Source: Clostridia bacterium (GTDB lineage: Bacteria; Bacillota; Clostridia; Christensenellales; HGM11417). Taken from it: a stretch of 5,688 nucleotides of DNA. The stretch's first letter is position 1. Each line of letters opens with the position of its first letter. The position numbers and the translations under genes are program-made. The notes below the pieces were generated by a model. That model had not been told where the DNA came from. It did not search any database and saw nothing but the letters and a program-made list of their open reading frames with translations. Below are positions 1 through 5,376 of this stretch, one piece after another. The DNA is taken from contig JAFQWR010000245.1 in assembly GCA_017407365.1 (NCBI GenBank), positions 1 to 5,688 on the forward strand, written 5' to 3'.

Positions 1-1
1 C

Positions 2-38
2 AAAAAAAGAGCCACGGCAGAAACGCCATTGCTCTTTT
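2..38 (-). terminator. Terminator-like hairpin, repeat copy 1
   Basis: AAAAGAGC (5-12) pairs perfectly with GCTCTTTT (31-38). An inner GGC (16-18) / GCC (25-27) stem encloses a 6-nt loop. Read on the minus strand the stem is followed by a T-run (complement of 2-8), so minus is the stronger orientation. Only four T follow on the plus strand, making it at best weakly bidirectional. No minus-strand gene in the window obviously needs it. Confidence 0.45.
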
Positions 39-97
39 CCCGTAATATCCAAAGCATTTGCAGGGTAAGCGCAAAGCGGCAAGCCCCGTTCCACCCC

Positions 98-136
98 AAA
101 AAAAAAGAGCCACGGCAGAAACGCCATTGCTCTTTT
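98..136 (-). terminator. Terminator-like hairpin, repeat copy 2
   Basis: This is the same structure as in the first copy: AAAAGAGC at 103-110 pairs with GCTCTTTT at 129-136. Here the minus-strand T-run is the complement of the nine A at 98-106. Confidence 0.45.
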
Positions 137-195
137 CCCGTAATATCCAAAGCATTTGCAGGGTAAGCGCAAAGCGGCAAGCCCCGTTCCACCCC

Positions 196-233
196 AAAAA
201 AAAGAGCCACGGAAAAAATCTGCATTGCTCTTT
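196..233 (-). terminator. Terminator-like hairpin, diverged repeat copy 3
   Basis: AAAGAGC (201-207) pairs with GCTCTTT (227-233), with eight A upstream (196-203). The loop has changed and the inner GGC/GCC stem is lost, yet the outer stem is intact. That suggests the outer stem is the part under selection. Confidence 0.4.
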
Positions 234-246
234 GCCTGTAATATAT

Positions 247-267
247 TCGGTATAAACCGATTTTTTT
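247..267 (+). terminator. Short hairpin with T-tract
   Basis: TCGGT (247-251) pairs with ACCGA (256-260) around a 4-nt ATAA loop, and seven T follow directly (261-267). The shape is that of an intrinsic terminator, but the stem is only 5 bp. It sits where the third repeat copy breaks down. It could end plus-strand transcripts arriving from the left of the window. Confidence 0.4.
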
Positions 268-400
268 CAGACCGTCATTGGTCTATGCCCTCGCACAGCG
301 GTGCCTGCACCTGATCGGTAAGGTGCAAAAGCCCTTTTCTGCAAAGGGAAATCCCCTTTTTGCAGAACAAAATTGACATTTTCCAGTCCCTTTCTTTTTG
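268..400. other. Gene-free stretch with two stem-loops
   Basis: No plausible protein was found here. TGCACCT (306-312) pairs with AGGTGCA (321-327) around an 8-nt loop. TTCTGCAAA (337-345) pairs with TTTGCAGAA (359-367) around a partly paired GGG/CCCC interior. A small AGACC/GGTCT stem lies near 269-284. The clustering just upstream of the 401-437 terminator could mean a small structured RNA or a long 3' UTR of a gene to the left, but no promoter or known RNA family was recognised. Confidence 0.35.
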
Positions 401-437
401 AAACAGCGATGAAGCCGTGTGCCTCATCGCTGTTTTT
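401..437 (+). terminator. Strong intrinsic terminator hairpin
   Basis: AAACAGCGATGA (401-412) pairs perfectly over 12 bp with TCATCGCTGTTT (424-435) around an 11-nt loop. Five T overlap the 3' arm and run just beyond it (433-437). The plus orientation is favoured by the T-run. It would insulate the downstream pilin region from transcription entering from the left. Confidence 0.7.
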
Positions 438-439
438 CA

Positions 440-723
440 TTGCGTCTTATATTGTATAGTGTGAAAGCAAGGGAAAATTTTCCGCAAAAACCTTTTTCAG
501 AGTGCCTCTCTGCGCTGATTTTCCGCCGAAAAAAACTCTGCAAGGGGTTGGATATTCCTCTGTTTTGCCGCCCTCATAAAAAAAGACCTGTAAACGGGCC
601 TATAAAAAAACCTCTCACCTATAAATACACCTGAAAAACGTATTTTATTGGTGAATTTGAAAAATAATTAAAAATTTTTTTCTGCTGTGCCAATTCTTTC
701 ACACTATACAATATAGCACGCAA
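440..723. repeat. AT-rich segment bounded by a 28-bp inverted repeat (MITE-like)
   Basis: Positions 440-467 and 696-723 are inverted copies matching at 26 of 28 bases, including a perfect 20-bp core (448-467 versus 696-715, from TATATTGTA to GTGTGAAAG). The two arms enclose about 228 bp of AT-rich DNA with no plausible gene; a small CAGAG/CTCTG hairpin lies at 498-512. Size, non-coding content and terminal inverted repeats fit a miniature inverted-repeat element, but no clear target-site duplication is seen outside the arms. Alternatives are paired regulator sites upstream of the pilin gene, or a large fold-back RNA. The arms contain TA-rich hexamers, yet no well-spaced -35/-10 pair was found. 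Confidence 0.6.
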
Positions 724-824
724 AAACAAAATTATTTTTGCAGAAAGCATTTTTTGTCGCACACAGTATTTTGCAATAAAAAAGGCTGTTAAAAAAGCCA
801 AAAAAATCTGAAAAGGAGATATCG
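724..824 (+). promoter_or_regulatory. Pilin gene 5' region and ribosome binding site
   Basis: AT-rich DNA leads to AAGGAG at 813-818, six bases before the ATG at 825, which fixes the pilin start. A GGCT/AGCC pair in an A-rich context near 784-799 is too short to call a terminator. No confident promoter was found: TTGTCG at 754-759 has only a poor AT-rich partner near 775-782. The true promoter may lie within the inverted-repeat segment. Confidence 0.5.
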
Positions 825-2495
825 ATGAAAAAGAACAAACAGAAAGGCTTTACGCTCGTAGAGCTGATTATCGTCATTGCCATTATCGGTGTTCTGGCAG
901 GCGTTCTGATTCCCACCTTTGCAGGCGTAATCGAAAAGGCAAAGATTGCAAACGATCAGGCGTCGCTCAAAAACTTCAACACCGTGCTTTCCATCGAAGC
1001 GACCCTCAGAGATACATCGTATTTTGAGGATTGGGAGGTAGTGGAAATTCTTTCGCGTGAGGGCTATACCGAAATCAAGGCAACCTCTAAGGAAATGCGC
1101 TTCTGGTATAACCGTGAAACCAATGCGATGGAATATCTGACCGATGCAGCGGCAGGCGTGGGTGCAACCGCAAGCCTCACCGCATTTGCAGACGGCGAGC
1201 AGGTATTCACGCAGAACCGTGTTGCGGCAGTATCCAAGGCTCGCCCCGAGCTACTGTATATGGATCAGAACGCTTCCCCCTTACGCACCGCAATCGATAC
1301 CATCAACTATCTGGTAAGAGATGCTAAGGCGCTGGCAGGCGCTGGCGCAAGCGAAGAGCAGATTGTTGCCAAGATGACCGAGCTTTTCACGGCTAACGTA
1401 GGTAATGGCGGCGCAAGCGTAAGCGGCGTTGTTGCAGACGTACAGACGCACCTTGGCTCGTTTAATCCTGCAACCAGCTTATACGTAGCAACCGAGGGCT
1501 TCTACACCACGGCGGCATATTCCGGTACGATCAACGTCATTCAGGCGGTATTCGAGCCCGGTATCAAAACTGTTCCCGCTTGCAACTTAAACGCTACCAT
1601 CGTAGTGGAAGAGGTTTTAGAGATTCCCTCCTCGGTCAACAAGATCGAAAACGGCGCATTCTCTAACTTAGACCCCGACACCGTTGTGCAGGCAAAAAAT
1701 CCCTCGCAGCTGTTCAATGCAAACAACATCAACCCCTTATGCACCATCTCCTCCACCTTCGTAGGCAAGGTAAACACGCTGATTCCTTACGTAACCTACA
1801 GCGGTCAGAAGGAAGCGCGTTATCAGGGCTATGTAGAAAAGGTAATCAACGGCGTTGGCCGTATCTTCCCCACCAACTTCTACGAGCGTCAGAAGGCAAC
1901 CTACACGGGCAACGTGGCTACATACAACGCATATACCAAGGCAGGTCAGGCGCTTAGCTTAACGCAGAAAAATGGCACGGTATATAACTACACCGGCACC
2001 ATTTTAAGTGAGTACCTGGTTCCCTCCATCGGTATCAGAGAGGCAGACAACGCAAGCTTCCACTTCGAGGATTTTGCCGCATTCGACGATGAAAACGCAA
2101 GCCTCGACGTATTGCAGAAATTGGGCACCGTTCGTCTTGCTACCAAGGATTACGGCTCCGTAGTCGTTCTCACGGGCGCACTCGTAATGGGTGACGGCAC
2201 CGTATACCGCATTCAGCCCGTAGGTTATTTGAAGCAGGTAACCGTTGCGGTTGTAGAATCGGAAGAAGGCTATCAGATCAACGTATACGAGCCCTCCACC
2301 GGTATTTCCTTATACAACTTAAAGAATATGGAAATTGAGGTAGCAATCGAAGACGAGCTCATTGCGTTGACCTACAATGCCGAAAAGGGCGCATATTGCT
2401 CCGGTATCTACAGCTCCAAGCCGAGCATTCAGTATATCTCGATCTCCGACGGCGAAAAAGAAATCTTCCGTCAGGGCGCTTCCTTAGCGGCATAA
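825..2495 (+). CDS. Large type IV pilin-like (prepilin N-methylation motif) surface protein
   Basis: The 556-aa product begins with a short basic leader (MKKNKQKG) and the class III prepilin motif GFTLVE at residues 8-13, with Glu at +5 of the mature protein. A hydrophobic helix follows (about 9-31), then an amphipathic helix rich in K/A/N. This shows export, cleavage after G8 by a prepilin peptidase and assembly into, or anchoring beside, a pilus or pseudopilus. The remaining ~500 residues are not recognised. Residues 265-279 (LEIPSSVNKIENGAF) resemble one BspA-type leucine-rich repeat, and the rest looks beta-rich. It has three cysteines (253, 306, 525). Typical pilins have about 120-200 residues, so this is about three times usual size. 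No pilus ATPase, platform protein or peptidase lies nearby. The start is fixed by AAGGAG six bases upstream. The pilin-type N-terminus is confident; the role of the C-terminal part (adhesin, minor tip pilin) is inference. Confidence 0.9.
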   Translation: MKKNKQKGFTLVELIIVIAIIGVLAGVLIPTFAGVIEKAKIANDQASLKNFNTVLSIEATLRDTSYFEDWEVVEILSREGYTEIKATSKEMRFWYNRETNAMEYLTDAAAGVGATASLTAFADGEQVFTQNRVAAVSKARPELLYMDQNASPLRTAIDTINYLVRDAKALAGAGASEEQIVAKMTELFTANVGNGGASVSGVVADVQTHLGSFNPATSLYVATEGFYTTAAYSGTINVIQAVFEPGIKTVPACNLNATIVVEEVLEIPSSVNKIENGAFSNLDPDTVVQAKNPSQLFNANNINPLCTISSTFVGKVNTLIPYVTYSGQKEARYQGYVEKVINGVGRIFPTNFYERQKATYTGNVATYNAYTKAGQALSLTQKNGTVYNYTGTILSEYLVPSIGIREADNASFHFEDFAAFDDENASLDVLQKLGTVRLATKDYGSVVVLTGALVMGDGTVYRIQPVGYLKQVTVAVVESEEGYQINVYEPSTGISLYNLKNMEIEVAIEDELIALTYNAEKGAYCSGIYSSKPSIQYISISDGEKEIFRQGASLAA

Positions 2496-2607
2496 GCGCA
2501 AGAGATTTTATTCCATTTGTTTATACCCCTCACATCGGGGTGTAGATATGTAACCCCGTAACCCGCCGTGAATCACGGCAAACCAAAATTTGTTAAACAA
2601 TAGTCAT
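2496..2607 (+). promoter_or_regulatory. Intergenic leader with two hairpins between pilin and lipoprotein genes
   Basis: ACCCC (2525-2529) pairs with GGGGT (2537-2541). GCCGTG (2565-2570) pairs with CACGGC (2574-2579) around a 3-nt loop. Neither is followed by a proper T-run, so they look more like processing, mRNA-stability or attenuation elements than full terminators. No well-spaced promoter was found, which is compatible with co-transcription of the two genes with differential expression. Confidence 0.4.
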
Positions 2608-2613
2608 AGGAGG
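2608..2613 (+). promoter_or_regulatory. Consensus ribosome binding site that sets the lipoprotein start
   Basis: A perfect AGGAGG lies six bases before the ATG at 2620. It decides against an in-frame TTG at 2590, which would add ten polar residues before the signal peptide and has no Shine-Dalgarno sequence. Confidence 0.9.
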
Positions 2614-2619
2614 ACTGTT

Positions 2620-4293
2620 ATGAAAAAGAAACTGTTAATCGCGTTAGTATTAACCTTTTGCGCGATGTTCACTCTCACGGCTTGCTTACAGTTAGAAAAA
2701 GTTACTAACCTGCAGCTTGTCGATGCACCCAAGACCACCTTTGCAGTTGGCGAAGCTACGGCTAATGACCTGACCTTCACCGTTTCGGTAGACAGAGGCG
2801 AAGAAAAGATTCTGTTCCACTATCCCGAAGATGCTGCTAAGATCTCTTTAAGCGGCTTCTCCACCGAGGTTGCAGGTACCTTCACCGCTACCATCAGCTA
2901 CAAGGTATCCGAGGCTAACGTATTAACCTACACCTTCGAGTACACCGTAACCGACGGCTTTGCAGGCGGCAACGGCACCGAAGAAACCCCCTACCTGATT
3001 GCTTCCGCAGATCAGTTCATGATGATCCCCTTCATCGAGACCACCGGCTACACCTACTACAAGCTGACCTCTGATATCAACTTCGAGGGCGTAGACGCAA
3101 CCGCTTACCAGCAGGCTATGGCAGGCTACGTATTCAACGGCGAGCTCAACGGCTTAAAGGCAAACGGCGTAGGCTCCTACAAGATCATGGGCTACAACTC
3201 CGCTTACAACTTCACCGCAGAAGGCAAGATCTATGGTATGGGTCTGTTCGGCGTAATCGGTAATGCCGCATTCAAGAACATCGAAATCGTAGACGCTAAT
3301 GTAGAAGCTCCCTTAGCAGAGGGCGCAGGCATCATCGGCGTTGGCCGTTCCAAAACCGAACTCGAAGGCTTATCCGCAGAAGATGAGCTGGTATTCGAAA
3401 ACGTAACCGTTTCCGGCTCCATCGCAGCAGGTGAAAACGTAGGCGCGCTCATCGGCCGTGCTCGTGGCTACAAGTCCATCACCGTTTATAACGTAGAAAA
3501 CAACGCTGACGTTACCGCTCTTACCAGCTACACCGCAGGCGGCGCATTCGGCTCCCTCGACAACAAAGTAACGGTAGTAGCTAACGGCTTCACCAACAAC
3601 GGTAACATCTCCGCTGTAGGTTATGCTGCAGGCTTCATCGGCAACCTCAACGGCGCTAAGAGCGTTACGCTCAACAACGCAGAAAACAACGGTACCATCA
3701 CCTCGATTTCTTCCACCTATCCCGCAGGCGCACTCGTAGGTGCTTCCGTTAAGAACACCGTTGCAAACAACGTTGCAAACAACGGCACGCTGGTTGTTCC
3801 CGCTAACTACACCGCAGAGGCTTCCGACGCTGCATTCGTTCAGGCTAACATGATCAAGAAGCTTGTTGTTCTCGATGCACAGATCGTTGACGGCTACTTA
3901 ACCGTTGCCGGCTCGACGGAAGGCGTTGCTTACTACAGAGCATCCATGGTTGCTGACTACACCTGCTACAATGCAGAGGGCAAGGCAGTTTCGGGCGCAG
4001 GCTCCAGCCTCCTCTTCGCAGAAGAGAGAATCGAAGCTAACGTTGCTAAGACCGCTAACAAGCAGATGACCGCTGTTAAGGGCGCTTACAATGCTGACTT
4101 CCAGGAAGCTTTCGCAGCTGATATGGCAGAAGAAGGCGTAGCAGCAGGCTATACCGGCACCACCTTCGTAACCCCCGCTAGCGCAAAGGGCGTTCTGCTT
4201 CTCTCCAAGAACGCAAAGATCAGATGGACGATCGTTGCTTACAACGCAGAAGGTGAGGCAGTTGCTTCCGCATCTGTATCTTACACCCTGTAA
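2620..4293 (+). CDS. Surface lipoprotein with Ig-like domain and GLUG/beta-helix-like repeats
   Basis: The 557-aa product starts with a lipoprotein signal peptide: MKKK, a hydrophobic stretch, then lipobox LTAC with Cys22 as the predicted lipidated residue. Residues about 26-113 resemble a bacterial Ig-like fold (Big_3 type: VGEATANDLTFTVSV ... VAGTFTATISY). GNGTEETPYLI (117-127) and KLTSDINF (148-155) are typical of the start of GLUG-type beta-helix regions, and GLFGVIGN (208-215) is GLUG-like. About four repeats of roughly 30 residues follow (271-395), each with a G-A/F-hydrophobic-G turn and, about 15 residues on, an E/T/A-NN-G/A-x-I/V step (e.g. ENNADVT, TNNGNIS, ENNGTIT). The last ~155 residues carry YNAEGxAV twice (450-457, 541-548). 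Codons are strongly biased to AAC, TAC, TTC and ATC, suggesting high expression. It follows the pilin gene by 124 bp and ends at its own terminator. Polysaccharide binding or adhesion is plausible but inferred; no catalytic motif was seen. Confidence 0.9.
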   Translation: MKKKLLIALVLTFCAMFTLTACLQLEKVTNLQLVDAPKTTFAVGEATANDLTFTVSVDRGEEKILFHYPEDAAKISLSGFSTEVAGTFTATISYKVSEANVLTYTFEYTVTDGFAGGNGTEETPYLIASADQFMMIPFIETTGYTYYKLTSDINFEGVDATAYQQAMAGYVFNGELNGLKANGVGSYKIMGYNSAYNFTAEGKIYGMGLFGVIGNAAFKNIEIVDANVEAPLAEGAGIIGVGRSKTELEGLSAEDELVFENVTVSGSIAAGENVGALIGRARGYKSITVYNVENNADVTALTSYTAGGAFGSLDNKVTVVANGFTNNGNISAVGYAAGFIGNLNGAKSVTLNNAENNGTITSISSTYPAGALVGASVKNTVANNVANNGTLVVPANYTAEASDAAFVQANMIKKLVVLDAQIVDGYLTVAGSTEGVAYYRASMVADYTCYNAEGKAVSGAGSSLLFAEERIEANVAKTANKQMTAVKGAYNADFQEAFAADMAEEGVAAGYTGTTFVTPASAKGVLLLSKNAKIRWTIVAYNAEGEAVASASVSYTL

Positions 4294-4316
4294 TCCATCA
4301 CAAAAACAATCACACC

Positions 4317-4351
4317 AAGGACGGACGGCTTCGGCTGTCCGTTCTTTTTTT
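4317..4351 (+). terminator. Intrinsic terminator of the lipoprotein gene
   Basis: A 13-bp stem (4317-4329 with 4334-4346, including two G-T pairs) is closed by a C(TTCG)G tetraloop (loop 4330-4333). Seven T follow from 4345 to 4351. It lies 23 bp past the stop codon and is textbook in form. Confidence 0.95.
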
Positions 4352-4625
4352 ATTGCCGATTACGGTGTGATAAGCGGTCAGAGGTGGTCGGCAAGGGTGA
4401 AAAAGGAATGTAATCGGCTGTGGGTAGTCGAAAACGGTCGGCAAGGGAAGCAACGGAGTGCAGAAGGGGTATAAATGGTCGGAAATAGCCGCAAGGGGGC
4501 TGTAAGCGGTCAGGTGTAGTCAGATCAGGGCAAACAAGGTTGTATTGGGCTGTAAGCGGTCAGCGGTAGCCGACCATGGAGCAAATAAGGTATCATTGGT
4601 TGTCGGTAGTCGGGAACGGGTGGAA
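4352..4625. repeat. Degenerate ~50-bp G-rich tandem repeats
   Basis: No credible gene is present. Related segments start near 4369, 4410, 4471, 4501, 4551 and 4595, with a loose consensus of GTAAGCGGTCAG followed by GGTAGTCGG. TGTAAGCGGTCAG recurs exactly at 4501 and 4551, and GGTCGGCAAGGG at 4386 and 4436, each pair 50 bp apart. Other spacings are irregular (about 30-60 bp) and the copies are diverged, so this is an old, decaying array rather than a CRISPR or a coding repeat. The plus strand is strongly G-over-C. Confidence 0.6.
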
Positions 4626-5010
4626 GAGGAACGAGCGGCGCAAAGGGCGGAATTCGGGGCAATTCCACGGTGTTCCGCTTGAACAAAGAAGCAAGGCAAC
4701 GGAATGGCTATCGCGCGGAAAAAGGCGCATTTTGCGGCTCAGAACGGGGCGAACAAGCCCTGTGCAATCGATATATAATATAGGGCAACGGTGGCGGCAA
4801 AGCGGCTGTTTGTCGGGGCAGAGCAGGGGCAAAATAGGATATTTGCAGTTCCCTCCGGGTGCGAAATCATGCGTTCGGCATTGCACACCGCGCGCAAAAA
4901 AGCAAAATAGGGTGTCTGGAATGCGTTTTGAGGGCAAAATAGGGCAATCGGCATTGCTTTTGGGGGGAAGAAAAAGGGCGGATTTTTGCGCCAAAAAACT
5001 TTTTTGAAAA
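4626..5010. other. G-rich non-coding stretch with recurring GGGCAAAATAGG-like motif
   Basis: Open frames exist on both strands, but their products are of low complexity (Arg/Gly-rich on plus, Cys/Pro/Phe-rich on minus) and lack ribosome binding sites. The minus-strand frame also runs into the promoter at 5037-5065. GCAAAATAGG or close forms recur at about 4829-4838, 4902-4911 and 4934-4943, with a shorter relative (ATAGGGCAA) near 4780-4788. CGGCATTG occurs near 4876 and 4950. The stretch ends in a poly-A/T-rich zone that leads into the stable-RNA promoters. Confidence 0.45.
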
Positions 5011-5036
5011 ATTTTTGAAAAAGTGCGAAAAAACAG

Positions 5037-5065
5037 TTGACAAACTTTTTTCTTTATGGTAGAAT
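5037..5065 (+). promoter_or_regulatory. Stable-RNA promoter P1
   Basis: TTGACA (5037-5042), a 17-bp spacer and TAGAAT (5060-5065), with an extended -10 TG at 5057-5058. A/T-rich tracts upstream (4990-5036) look like an UP element. The predicted start lies near 5072. The new transcript could fold an AAGC/GCTT plus ACG/CGT hairpin with a GAAA loop (5074-5092). Confidence 0.9.
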
Positions 5066-5136
5066 ATACTTCCAAGCTACGGAAACGTGCTTGCGCATAA
5101 ACGAGTTTTTATTTTTGAAAAACTGTCAAAAAAGAT

Positions 5137-5165
5137 TTGACAAGTTTCGAAATATGTGGTATCAT
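5137..5165 (+). promoter_or_regulatory. Stable-RNA promoter P2
   Basis: TTGACA (5137-5142), a 17-bp spacer and TATCAT (5160-5165), again with an extended -10 TG (5157-5158). The predicted start falls in the GGG near 5170-5172; starting with G is known for growth-rate-controlled rRNA promoters of Bacillus. It lies exactly 100 bp after P1 in a similar sequence context. Confidence 0.9.
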
Positions 5166-5220
5166 ATTCGGGCTGTCAAATTTTGAGAGCTCGCTTTTTT
5201 ATGCGATCATATCTCATCGT

Positions 5221-5296
5221 GGGGGTATAGCTCAGCTGGGAGAGCACCTGCCTTGCAAGCAGGGGGTCAGCGGTTCGATCCCGCTTACCTCCACCA
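5221..5296 (+). tRNA. tRNA-Ala (anticodon TGC)
   Basis: A complete 76-nt cloverleaf. The acceptor GGGGGTA (5221-5227) pairs with TACCTCC (5286-5292) with one G-T pair, followed by discriminator A and an encoded CCA. The anticodon stem is CCTGC/GCAGG (5247-5251, 5259-5263) with loop CTTGCAA and anticodon TGC at 5254-5256. The T-loop TTCGATC is present. Its partner tRNA-Ile starts 3 nt later, an order often found inside 16S-23S spacers. Confidence 0.98.
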
Positions 5297-5299
5297 CAT

Positions 5300-5376
5300 G
5301 GGCTCATAGCTCAGTTGGTTAGAGCACACGCCTGATAAGCGTGAGGTCGGTTGTTCGAGTCAACTTGAGCCCACCA
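5300..5376 (+). tRNA. tRNA-Ile (anticodon GAT)
   Basis: A complete 77-nt cloverleaf. The acceptor GGGCTCA (5300-5306) pairs with TGAGCCC (5366-5372), followed by A and an encoded CCA. The anticodon stem is CACGC/GCGTG (5327-5331, 5339-5343) with loop CTGATAA and anticodon GAT at 5334-5336. It is co-transcribed with tRNA-Ala from P1/P2. Its 3' end is duplicated about 91 bp downstream. Confidence 0.98.

Larger units (their letters stand above)
2..245. repeat. Tandem 97-98 bp repeats, two full and one partial copy
   Basis: The copies begin with A-tracts at 2, 98 and 196. The 89 bp after the A-tract (9-97 and 107-195) are identical in copies one and two; only the A-tract length differs (7, 9 and 8 A). 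The third copy keeps the A-tract, GAGCCACGG and GCTCTTT, but it diverges in the hairpin loop and loses similarity after GTAATAT near 243. Base 1 (c) fits the end of another copy, so the array probably continues to the left of the window. Each copy contains a GAGC/GCTC hairpin and then a segment holding TTTGC...GCAAA. No convincing protein is encoded. The near-perfect identity implies recent duplication or homogenisation. Confidence 0.9.

Noticed and set aside
58..255. 65-codon frame across the tandem repeats
   Set aside because: It encodes only the translated DNA repeat (Lys/Pro-rich), has no ribosome binding site, and terminator-like hairpins lie inside it.
619..916. Minus-strand frames near the pilin start
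   Set aside because: They overlap the inverted-repeat segment and the antisense of the prepilin signal, with no ribosome binding site or recognisable product.
2525..2579. Terminator or riboswitch between the two genes
   Set aside because: The two hairpins are short, lack a T-run, and match no riboswitch core that I can recognise.
2590..2619. Alternative TTG start for the lipoprotein
   Set aside because: It would place ten polar residues before the signal peptide and lacks a ribosome binding site; AGGAGG at 2608-2613 clearly serves the ATG at 2620.
4369..4625. Possible CRISPR array
   Set aside because: The copies are diverged and spaced irregularly, the similar blocks are not separated by unique spacers of constant length, and no cas gene is present.
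4576..5007. 143-codon plus-strand open frame
   Set aside because: It has no Shine-Dalgarno sequence, the product is Arg/Gly-rich with no recognisable domain, and it lies within degenerate repeats.
4593..5075. 160-codon minus-strand open frame
   Set aside because: It starts inside or downstream of promoter P1 on the opposite strand, has no ribosome binding site, and its product is low-complexity and Cys/Pro/Phe-rich from the repeated CAAAATAGG motif. It is most likely chance in G-rich DNA.
5137..5322. 61-codon frame over promoter P2 and tRNA-Ala
   Set aside because: It overlaps a complete tRNA and a strong promoter, and the apparent peptide (IAQLGEHLPCKQGVSGSIP) is a translated tRNA.
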